Assembly: GCF_910591885.1 (NCBI RefSeq)
Contig: NC_063272.1
Span: 13,032,364 to 13,096,363, forward strand
Reading direction: 5' to 3'
DNA: 64,000 nt
Source of the DNA: Bombus terrestris
Lineage: Eukaryota > Arthropoda > Insecta > Hymenoptera > Apidae
A program made the position numbers and the translations under genes. Within the stretch, counting starts at the first letter, position 1. Each line of letters opens with the position of its first letter. This document shows, piece after piece, positions 40,201 through 52,200 of the stretch. The notes beneath the pieces were generated by a model. That model was not told the origin of the DNA and searched no databases. It saw only the letters and a list, made by a program, of their open reading frames with translations.

Positions 40201-43200
40201 CCGGCGCGGTCCAGTCTGGCGGCAGTTGAACGGCGGCGGCAACGCGACGAGGGTTAATGAACCATCCGCTGGGGCTCTCACGCCGGCATTATATAGCTCT
40301 CCTAAGAAAATAAACCAACTCGATTACCAAGCGCCAGCCGCTCGAGAATCGCGCGAATATATGTCGCTTAATCGAGCTAAACGTTTAATCGACTCGTCCA
40401 ATTTCATTTCTCGAGCGAAATCCCGGGCTCGCGAATCAACTACCAGCGTTCGCGTAAATCGTCCGAGCTGTTTCGTCAGCAGCCTGTTTTCCATGCAGTC
40501 GTTACGCAGCCGTATCAGCCAGAAATTCTCACGGAATACGTGATCAGGGGGAACAGCGCGATCTTGAAGTGCAGCATCCCAAGTTACATCGCGGAGTTCG
40601 TTACGGTCGAGGCGTGGATCAGGGAGGACGGAGAGGTGTATATTCCGGAGGATCCTGCTGTCGGCCAGGGTATTACAGGGGTTCGATTCTATTCAGGCTT
40701 ATTTAGACACGCCTCACGGTAAATCTGTTCCTTCCTGTTAAGGCGACAGAGATCCATTGAATTTAATTTTATGCGAACCTCGTATCGACCCGATCGCAAA
40801 ACTGGCAAGTATCTGAACTTTACTTTCAACCGTACAGAACTGGATCAGGTGGTAGATACCATGAGACGTGTCGTTGAATTTAGCGAATTCGCGTGATCGA
40901 GTAAGCCAAAGCGTGTGTCTGTGTTGTTTCTGCGATTCACATATATCGTACAATCTGTATACCTATACGATCGTTGATCACGCATCCTGGTGTGCCCGCG
41001 CGGGCAGTCGTTTCGCAGTTCTACGTCACCGAGGCCGAGAACGAGTATGTGATACGAGCAAACAGCGCGATCATGAAATGCAAAATACCGAGTTTCGTGT
41101 CGGAGTTCGTTCAGGTGGATCAATGGGTAGCCAACGATGGAACGATTTACACGGTCGGAGACGATTACGGTAGGCGGAGACGGTGTGATCTCGTTACTGT
41201 ACTAACCTACGAACCAGGGAGACGGGCTTCTGTTTCTCCCCCTCGCTCCAATTTCAACGTTTCATTTCCTTTTCCCGAACGAACGAATTCCGATGGGACG
41301 AAAGGGAAGCGGGACACGACACGAATACAATCCCGTTGTTACTTTAGTACTCTGTTTTACGGGTTTCGTGTGTCGGGTTCACGTTCTCTGGGTTGATGCG
41401 CGTTGCAGTGGTCCAGCAATTCTACGAGACGAGGGTCATCGACGAGTTCGTCTTGCGCGGCAACACGGCAACCTTGAAGTGTCTCGTACCCAGCTTTGTG
41501 GCAGATTTCGTAGACGTGATCGAGTGGTTGGCTGTCGAGGATGGATCCACGTACTCCGCGAACAGCCAAGAAGAAAGGGGTACTTCTCTCGTCTCGATTA
41601 CGGAGAGCATATTTAACGAGAGCAGGCGATGAGCACCGTGGTTTTTCTCGATCGTGCAAAACACTGTTCTATCTTTCTGACTATTTTTTTATTATTCAAC
41701 TTCGAAAGAAATGCATATTCGTATCCGTGTTCGTTAATCTCGTTTATCATCTTGTCCCCTTTCGAGCGGATGTAAACGATCGACACGGTTCGGTCCAGTT
41801 TGTTTCGTTGCTTTCCATCAAAGAAGTGGTCTTCGCATTGCGATCAACTCGATTTACTGCCTACGCTCGATTCACCGACCCGACGCGAGTCCTGACGGCG
41901 TTTTAATGGAATTAATAAATGGAATTACCAGCGTGCTCATCCCTCTTGCGGAGGACAGGCGGCTCGAGCGTGCTAGAACGCTTTGACGGCGTCACGTTGG
42001 CTCTCGTTGCCGTCCGCTCTCAGGGTATGCCAGCGTATGCAGAATACAGTAATACCTACAGGATGCACTCGAAGAACGCACGGGAGAAAGGAGAGAGATG
42101 GTTGCCTGTGATGATAGAGTGGAACGCGTGCAATTTGCTCTCGCCTATGAAAAGTTTGCCCTTTCTGACGCGGCCGACGCAAACGGAGTACGGAGGCAGA
42201 GCGTGCGGCTGGCAGTGGCCTCGTTACCCACCGCGATCCAACGGATTAGGTTAAGTCGGATTAATCGAGTCTGTCGCTCGCAAATTAAACGCGACCGCGA
42301 ACAGGACGATCCACTTTCGTTCGGCTAACGATCGAACACGAACGGTAGTACGCGCGCCGCGACCTAATGAAATTTATTTCACGGTCGGTGGTCGAGCGTG
42401 TCGATGAGAGAATAACCCAAGCGACAGTAGATCGAATTAAATTTTCGCGTTTCCATCGAGACGACCAAGCTCTCTCTAGCCTCGTTCTCGACAGCGCAGA
42501 TTTCTAGGATCGTAGTACTTTACGTTTCGTCACACCGCATCAGCATCGCTCTATTCGCGATTAAGCTTCGTGACATAGTTCCTGGAAATATTCTCCGTCA
42601 AATATTTGTCGTTCGATTCGAACGAACGAGCGCGCCTCGAGTGAGAGACGGTTGGAAAACGGGACGGTCGCTCGGCCCCGCTCGTGATTTCGGATTAGAT
42701 TAAGCCCGAACTAATCAAACCGACGCACGAGGAAATTGATGTCCGCTGGCTAGCCTAATTTCCGTCAGTGGAAAGAGAGCGTCGCCGCTCACGGAGCGAC
42801 GATGTTCTGCACGGTAAACTCCCGTTTGCGGAGAGCCAGTCTCGCGGTTCATTGAAATTTTAATCGGTCGGATCAAAGCCCATCCGTCCATCGACTATTC
42901 AGTTCGTCGAAGAGCTATCCTCTTGTGTTTTTCTTTCTCTCTGTTCCGTTTTTATTGCAGTGGTCGCCCAATACTTTGAAGTTCAGGTTTACGATCAGTT
43001 CGCGATACGCGGCAACGCGGCGATTTTCAAGTGTCAGGTTCCCTCGTTCGTCGCCGACCACGTGGACGTAGTAGGATGGATCGATTCGGCCGGCGGCAGT
43101 TACATAGCCGAGGGACAATCATACGGTATCAATCAACATGGATAAATGGAGAAAGAGAGAGATTCTGTACAGCGCGAGATCGTTGCTCCGTTTTCGCGCT

Positions 43201-46200
43201 GATCAGAGATCCACCGATTCGTTCCTTTGCTTCTGCGTGGGCGTGGGCGTTCGTTCTTCGATTCGTGCGTACTATGCTATATGGTTCGAGTGGAGAGATC
43301 GATCGACCGAGTTTCTGCCGTTAATGTTCTCGGATTACCGTAATTGCTTATACACAGTTGGGAAAACGTACGGGTAGCAGAATCGAGGAAAAAAGAGAAC
43401 TCGTCGAGCAGTTAAATCACCGCTGTCCAAATCGTGTCTGTACTCCGTTTACTCCAATCGCTCCGCTAATCGATTAATTGCTCCGCTCGGCCGATTCTCC
43501 TTCTTCGTACGGTTTTAAGAGGTCGTAACGTCGCACGAATTACCGAACGCTCATCGCAACGATCGATCGCATCACGGATACGAGGCTGTATGTAGATGTG
43601 CGGCTTATGGTAAAACCGGAAACCGGTGTCTGGTTGCAGTTGTCGGGCAGCGGTATGCAGTGAACGTGATGGACGAACACGTCCTTCGGGGGAACGCCGC
43701 AATTATCAAGTGTCACATACCGAGCTTCGTCGCCGAATTCGTCGAGGTTGACTCTTGGATCGAAGACGAGAAAACTGAAATATACCCTAGCACCGATTAC
43801 GGTACACACGCACACTTTCATGGGTACACACACGCAGTTCCATCTTAACCATGAATGAAAAGAAGGGGGGAAAAAAAGAACGATAGAAGGTTTTCATTCT
43901 CTTTCATCCACGCTTTACGACCGCGCGTTGCGAGACTTTCCTTTTTTTTCGCGCACGAAACGTCGGTAACGCGTGGGTTCGCTCGCGTACGCTCCATTTA
44001 GTCGTCCAGACTGCGAAAAGAGTGAAAAGGTCGTACGATCGTTTCCATTCATAATCGCGCGAAGGACGCGGCCGTGGCGCGACCAACCAACGTTTCAAGG
44101 ATTCCCTCGGGCATCGACCGGATCGCCAAGTAATAACGAGCGACGTCCTTTGCGATCCTGCGTCCTGTTGGAGCAGGAACCGCTCGATTCGTACGCAACC
44201 AAGGGAGACACGCAACAGGTACGATCGGCATTGTGCATCGCGATCGCGAGACCGGAAATCGGCCACCACGATTGCAGGTTGCGGTGGATCACGAGTTAAG
44301 AAACAGGATGCGTCGTGGCGCCACGAGCAGATAAATAAGTAGGCAGAGAGATCGTTTCTCCGTGGCGATAACAGCGTCGTGTCTTTTCTGAAAAATAAAA
44401 AAAAAAAAAAAAAGAAACTGATAACGTGTTCGTTCTATCGGCCTCCACTCGAATGTTGTATCGCGTCCTAGAGGACGGACCGACGACAGAAATGCGTTTG
44501 ACGTACGATGAAATCGTCCGACAGCCCGGATGCCCCTCGTTTCGGAAAGTAAACGCCGAACTATTCTTGAACTGTTCGTACGACGTTGACTGCCGCTGCT
44601 CGCGCTGTCCCAGACTTCCCTCCTTTTTCCAAATTCTTTTTCACGGCTCCACTGTATCTCACGAACCTTCCTTTCCCTGTGTGACTACTCTAGAGTACAT
44701 GGCTATGGTTTTTATTGCTTGTAGCATTACAGTAGTCGATTGCATGCATCGGGCTCGTTCGTTCGTGATTATTCTGTAAGCCGGAAGTCATCGAGAGGAA
44801 CGCAACGTGAATGTAATTCTTTACGAGGTATTTAACTCGACGAAGCTTAACAGAGTAAGATTACGAATTGAGTATCTTAAATAGCTTCGATTTTTAATCC
44901 CTCTGAACGTTCTTTATCTTGCTTTAAATCTGTTATTTTATTATTTATGTCCGATGGATAAAGTTAATGGTAGCTTCTCCGGATTAAACGGATTAAAGGG
45001 AATACCGTAGAAGCGACGGTATATCAACAAATCTGATGGTATGTTCTTACAACACGTTTCACGGACATGCCAGGGGCTGGGAACAATGCAAACTCGATAT
45101 TCCCTCGTCCGTTGTTTGACGAACGGGCCTGAATCTATGGCTTGAATCGCCCAACCATTCGTCGAACGGTGAAAGCACGAGATAGATAAAGAGTCGGTCG
45201 CTATTCAACGTTCAACGAATTTGGCCAAGGTAGCAAAATGTAGTAGAGTGCATGCGGGCCAATGTATTAATCAAGACGGCATTGTACTGGTCGATATACA
45301 CTGCTACGTGTGTGTCTGTGTCCGACGAGTACCGTGTGGTCGTTGGGATAATTGAATATTTCTGATTGCCAGACCCATATCGGTACGAACTTTATATACT
45401 ACCGAGCGTAAAATGTCGTCCAGTTCGATTAAACTGTTCCAATAGAGCCGATACTGGCCGGAACGTTCTTTCCGATAAGTCAATTATCCCTGGTTAGAAA
45501 GTTGCACCGGATGAATCAACGCCGAGAAATAATCTATCTACTTTGCTTCGTGACTCGGTCACTCGAACAGATGGAAAATACCTGGTACTGCCTTCCGGAG
45601 AACTTCACATTCGCGATGTCGGACCCGAGGACGGATACAAGACCTATCAATGCCGCACCAAGCATAGACTCACCGGAGAAACAAGATTGTCTGCCACCAA
45701 GGGACGTCTCGTCATTACCGGTAAGTGACGATCATAAGAAACGATCAGTTTCAACTTCGTTGAAATCACGATTCTGATTTATTACATCGTTCTCTCTTCC
45801 TTATGCTCTTCGAAGCGTGATAAACGCAGAGTTACGTTATCGCATAGCGTGTAAATACTTGTGTATGTTTTTTAAAACAGTGAAAATCAGAATCGTGTTT
45901 CTAGTTTCGAACCTGGACGGTAATCGCGTGCGCGTACAAGAGTGGAATAATTGTCATTCCTCTCGCGATGAAGTTAAACGACAATTTAAACGTTTTCGAT
46001 TTTCCTCTCTCTTCTCTCTTTCTATTTGTTTTATTTTCTTTTTACAACAGTTGCTTGGTTTAGAAATTTACCGTCACACGAGATAAACGCGAGCATGTAA
46101 ACGAGGACTCTTTTGCGATGTAAATCGTCCCCGCGAACGCGGTACCGAATTCGTGTTGCAGGTCGGACTTTAACTACTCTTTTATCGCGCGAACTGTGGC

Positions 46201-49200
46201 GTTCCGGGAAAGTATTGTCTGGGTTCGAAACTGTTTACCGAGGCAATTGATTTTCCCCGAAACAGAGTGAACAGACCGAGCGTTTAGCCAGACAGTGCGA
46301 TTAAATAATCGAGTATCTATATATTTAATACCCAAGTATCTTGGAAAATCAATTGCCTTCGGCTGAGGTAACCACGTCGATGTACGTGTTATTTTTTAAG
46401 CCAGCCAGCTTGATCGAATTATCAATGAGCGTGAAGTCAAATTTGAAAGTTCGTTTCGTGTCGTCGGTGAAATTGAAAACGTCTTGTTGTTTTAAAATAG
46501 ATGTAAATAGATGAAAGAACGTATTGATATTGTTTGAATGTACGTATTGATGAACGTATTGATTTGTACGAGATCAAGCTCGTTGGAAAACCTGAATGCT
46601 GGGACAGGGTACCCCTGCGGGCACGCGCCACCGCCCGCCCATAATTTGACTCTTGGCATGATCGGTTTCGATGAATTTTGAAAAGAACGGAAGAAAAGAA
46701 AGAAAGAGAAAAAATAAGTAAAGAAACAGCGTAAAATTCTTCCGACGCTTTGCGGCGCCCTCACGCGATTTCCGGGCTCTGTCCTTCGCTCTCGCGTGGT
46801 AAGTCAAACGTCACTCTATAAGTCTAATATTTCACACGAAATGAAACGCTCTAGACGCTAACACGTGGAATAGATGTGATGCTCAATGCAGCTGTCAGCT
46901 TTCACCATTCTCCACTTTGTTCGTTCGTATCGAACGATGTAAGTACGTAACGTCTCGTGTCACGAGTGTTCTATCGCTTTTGAAACATCGTACGAAGAAC
47001 TATCTTTTTCTTGGAAGAAAATCTGACAGACACACAGCTTCGTTGGGTACAGAGCTATTCTATTGTCAAAGCAATCGGTCAACGATGGCAGGTGAATCCT
47101 CCTGTCGATACGAATGCGATTCCATCGAGTCTGAGTCGCATAGTGTACCGTGTAAATAACGACGGCCAAGAGATGCGGTAACGAGAATCACAATGACGAC
47201 AAAGGGTCCGAGCAGGGGGGCCCACGCGCCGCAAAGACGGCTCCACACAGTCATAGCGTTTTCGTTGTGAAACAGAACCCGTGGGGAGCGTACGGCCAAA
47301 GTTTCCTTCGATGGACAACATTAACGGACTTTCCACGGAATCGAAAAGCAATTTACCGCTTCTCTGCCCTGCCCAAGGATTCCCGGTACCGGTTTATAGG
47401 TACGATATATCTCTGATCACCGATACGAGATACATGCATTAGCATGATCGAAAAAAAAAAGGGAACTCGAACTGCGTAGGCAAAACTAGAGATATTGGAA
47501 AAAAAAAACGAGGGAAAAGTAGGCTGTTCGGAATGTCTGTGAACGATTACCGGAACTAGACATTCGATAGGAAGCTTTTTCGTCCATTGAAACGATTATT
47601 CCTCTTCTACTAACGCGTCGACGAGGAAAGGATGGTTTTTGAAACGACCGTGTATCCCTCGGGGGTTCCCCGTTCCACGTGCAGACAGCAGAAATTACCT
47701 GAATCGTTATTCGCGTGCTCTTCAGAACCGGTAGGCAGTGTCCGCCCAAAGATTCCTTCAACGGACGACATACGTGGATTCAGGACGGTGCAGAACGGAA
47801 GTCAAGCTTTGATTTGCCCTGCACAGGGGTTCCCCGTTCCCTTAAACAGGTAGACAATCAATTAAAAAAGAAAGAAGGCAAAATGTCACGCTAATCCTGC
47901 CCGATATCGATATTTGGAAAGCGATGTTACTGTTTAATTGCATAATCAGAGCCAGTTGGAAGCGTGAGACCGAAATTCCCGACCATCGACGACTCCAGGA
48001 GTTTCCGCACGACCATCGACGGCTCTGTAACCCTTCTTTGCCCCGCACAGGGGTATCCTGTCCTGGTTTTCAAGTAAGTTTCGTCTCGTCACGATCGATA
48101 TCGTGTTCTGTGTCTTTCTCGCACCTTTTCCGGATACTCGAACGTAGAGCCGGTGGGCAGCGTCCGACCGAAATTTCCATCTGTGAGCAACATAAACGGT
48201 CTGACTGTCGTCACCAATGGAACGCTGCCTCTCCTCTGTCCCGCGCAGGGATTTCCGGTACCAAGTTATAGGTATGCCTTCGAATTAAAATAGAAGAACG
48301 TGGCAAGTTCGAGGAGAGCTTTTCCCAGTGAACATTTCTAAAACTCGTTGACTGCGGGTAATAAGAGGCGAGAAACGATCGCTAAAATAATTGTATCGTA
48401 GCTCTCATATAGGAGTTTGAACTGCCAACTGCTATTTTAGAAAGAAGATATCGATCGAGCAACAATCTCGTTCTTCTCTATTTTCTCTTCAATCTCATGC
48501 TTTCTCCGACTGTTTACAAAATTTTTTTAAAAATCGGCGTGTCACACTTTCCCTGGTCCTGGTGTTTTTCTCGCGATCGTTCAAGTCCGCCCAGGGGTTC
48601 CCGATCCCACGTGCGATCACACGCGAGTTCACGCCGCGTGTACACTATATGGTAACATTCAGAGCCGGTGGGCAGCGTGAGACCGAAATTTCCGACGATC
48701 GATGACACCAGAGGATTCCGTACGATGAAAGACGGCTCGGTGACGTTGCTGTGTGCCGCCCAAGGGTTCCCTGTCCCGGTACACAAGTAAGTTGGCGACC
48801 GATTCGCGAGCTACGTGGACGCAGCGTGGTAAAATTTCGCTGTGTTTTTTCTTTTCGACGATGTTTCGCAGAGCCCGTGGCGAGTGCCCGGCCGAAACTC
48901 TCCAGCACGATCAACTTAATCGGACTCACGACGAGGACGAACGGAAGCTTGCCGCTTTTCTGCCCCGCGCAAGGATTCCCCCTTCCGTCTTATAGGTAGG
49001 GAGCTTGTTAAGTTTTCGAGATGCGAAATGGTCGAGGAGAATCTGGGTTTGCCCGGCCTCTGAGAGCTTCTCTCATTCAGTAGTTTCTAGGACGCTTCAT
49101 CTTTGTTCCGTCGAGATCAAAGGACAAGTGGCTGTGTTAAATAACCGATGTTAATCCACGATTGAAGGGGCAGCGATAAATTATAGCGCAACAGCTGCGC

Positions 49201-52200
49201 GGCTAAACGCCGTTTCTACTTTCGATAACTTTTTCATTCTCGACAAACACGATCCGTACGTTTTTCTCGATGCGGTGGGTTCCCTGTCCCCGTTTCCGTG
49301 CACATGAAACGTCGACGCGTTATCAACGTTTGTTACGTGCTTCTTCCCCTTGGGATTGCAGAACCCGTGGGGAGCGTACGACCCAAGTTTCCGACGATGG
49401 ATAATTCTCGTGGATTCGTCTCGACCGTCGAACACGCTCTGACTCTCCTGTGCCCTGCTCAAGGATTTCCAGTTCCTTCGCATAGGTGGGATAAGGTCGC
49501 GGAATTGTCTCATAGATCTATCGTCGTAAATGTCGTTTTATATAGAGAAACAGAGATCAAGAACGTCGAAGAAGTTCACGTGTGATTGCCCTGTCCCGGC
49601 GTTCCACGCAACGAAGAGAATCGACTCAACGATCGCGTCTGTAGCGAAGGTGTTTTCTCGTAGAACCGGTGGCCAGCACGAAACCGAAGTTCCCGATGAC
49701 GGAGAACTCGCGTACGTACACGGTTCACTGCGACCAGCCGCTCACTTTGATGTGTCCAGCTCAGGCGTTCCCCGTTCCAGCCTTCAGGTATAGAAACTTT
49801 GGAATTTCCAAGGCGTCGGTCGGTTGAACACGTACGCGAATCGATGCGCGGCTCGATATCAAAGAGATTATCCAGATGAAAAATAACGCGATAAACGACG
49901 TGATCATTCGCCCGGTTCGTATGGACGTATCCTCCGTCATATTTTTCTTGGTATGTCCCTTAGAGCCTGTTGCCAGCACTCGACCAAAATTTCCGTCGTT
50001 GGCGGACTCGCAAGCGTTCAAAATGGTTCTGGGTGGTGCGATGACGTTGCTGTGTCCTGCCCAAGGGTTTCCCGTTCCGTCGTACAGGTAACAGTCCCTG
50101 TTCTCTGTCTTGGCTCTCATCTCGCGAATCGTTTGACTTTTCCCATCAGAGCCAGCATCAAGCACGCGTCCACAATTATCTGGTCCAAGCGATCTTCTAC
50201 GATTCAGCGCCTCTTCGCTAAAAAGCGTCACCCTTTTGTGTCCAGCTCAAGGATTTCCAGTCCCGATCTATAGGTAGGCAGCGAAATAGTTCTCACGATC
50301 GGAGAACAATGAGAGCTTCTCGTAACTTTGATAAGCTTTCGATTCGTTTCAATAGATGCAGGTCCGTTCTATTCAGAGATCGGCGACTTTTTTTGGGAGG
50401 AAGGCACGTATGATCGTGGGTCCGTGAAAAGAACTAGCTTGCTCTATAGTAAAAAGGGGGAGTCCCTATTCCAGCATGTTCAAAGACACTCTTCATAGCT
50501 TCCCCTTTCCACACGACCTCTCCGTATCACGGTCTCGCGTTCTGTTTTTAGAACCCGCGTCGAGCAGCAAGCCACAGTTTCCATCTGTGAACGACGTCGG
50601 ATTACGAGTAACGAAAGGCACAGGCTTTTCGTTGCTTTGTCCTGCACAGGCGTTTCCAGTTGCCACGTTTAGGTAGGTCGATATATCTGTCGAGCGTGCA
50701 CGCTTCCACGCGGCACTAAGAAAAATAGACGACGTCTCGTCGTTTTCTTCCTTTTTTCCGTCTGCCGTCTCACCCTGTCCCAGTATATTAGACACGTTGA
50801 CGAAATGGAATCCGTGAATTCCGCGTAAGTCCTCTCGAGAACGAGAACAAGAAAGTTGGAGCGATATTCGCGACCGAGCAACAAGATCCACGAAGTCTTC
50901 ACTCTCCGAGTTTAAACCACTTTTCCAAGAGGTTATCCCTTTTTCTAGAACCAGTCGGTTTCGCGAAGCCAAAGTTCTCGATGATCGACAAGAGCCGAAC
51001 GTTCGAGATCCTGGAAGCTCAGAGCGTAACGTTGCAGTGTCCCGCTCAGGCGTATCCTGTCCCAGTCCTCAAGTAAGTCCACGAAGAAGAAGCGTAGGGA
51101 TCACCGTCGCACTCTAAAGATCGGCTCGTTTCTCGTGTGATCCGCAGAACCGCTATCGAGCTCGAAACCTAAATTAACCGCCCTGGACGTGAAATCGACG
51201 AACCCTAGCACGATGCTGGGTACCATTGCCACCTTATTGTGTCCCGTTCAAGGATTCCCAGTGCCAGCATTCAGGTAAAACGTACGAGAAATTCCTGGTT
51301 TGTTTTTTCACAACGTTCGAAGCGATCCTCGCGACGGCAGGTAACGCTAGAAGAACTAGTCCTCCTTGAAAACAACGAGCAGCCAATGAGCACTCTTTGT
51401 CTCACAGTGGAGCGGTTCTTCCGTCACGTGAATAGTTTAATCGATATCGCCTTTCGCTTGCTCGTTCTTTTCCGTGGATTCGATGATATCGCGGTTCAAT
51501 TGGCTGAATGTGCCAGTCAATTACCAGGAACAATTAGATGGTTGTCAGGACCCTGTCCCAGTGGCATAGAGCGGACGGTGATTCGTTTCTTCTCGTAGAG
51601 CCGGTGGCCAGCACGAAGCCGAAATTTCCGATGACGGAGAATTCGCGCACATATACCACCTACACGGTGCGACGCGAGCTGCCTTTGACTTTGCCCTGTC
51701 CGGCACAGGCGTTCCCCGTTCCGGTCTTCAGGTACGCGTAAAGTTGCGCTTTCATCTGGTCGAAGCATCGATTTCAGTATACGTTTCTATCGTAAATAGG
51801 ACAAGTATTCTGCTTCCTATCAAAGAATCGAGTGAAGATTGAACGTGAGAAGATAGACGATAGCTCGCAAACGTTCACCGGGTAGATTTCTGTTTGTCTT
51901 TTACTTGAGCCGAGGGGATACCCAGTCTCAGTGTCAGGGAATCGAAACACCTGTCGTTCATCCGTATACAGCTAACCGCTCTTTTGGTCAGAACCGGTGT
52001 CCAGTGCGAAACCAAAATTCACGAACGCCGACATAAAGGTTGTGAGACCAACGGCGACTACCAACGCGGTGTCGATGACTTGTCCTGCACAAGGATTCCC
52101 TGTCCCCATCACACGGTCAGTAAGAATTCTCGAGCATAAATGGATTTTCGTATGATTCTCAGAGCCTACCTCCAGCGTAAAGCCAAAACTACCGTACGTT

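Larger units (their letters stand above)
45721..47275 (+). other. Dscam1 intron 5, leader of the exon-6 cluster
   Basis: About 1.55 kb without an exon-6 variant. Contains a strong inverted repeat (46,238-46,361) and the docking-site candidate (46,591-46,625), both listed separately. Confidence 0.8.

Noticed and set aside
43904..44300. Possible ninth exon-4 alternative after 4.8
   Set aside because: No RGN...KC...PSF signature and no acceptor/donor pair giving a 0 mod 3 exon.
46492..46764. Minus-strand frame containing QGYPVPAFR, resembling an inverted exon-6 variant
   Set aside because: It lacks the EP...C body of an exon 6 and lies antisense; it is the docking-site candidate, not a coding exon.
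49761..50972. Long minus-strand frames (156 and 159 codons) across exon-6 variants
   Set aside because: They are antisense shadows of variants 6.9-6.12; repeated GTGNPWAGHSN-type words are the reverse of the CPAQGFPVP coding motif.
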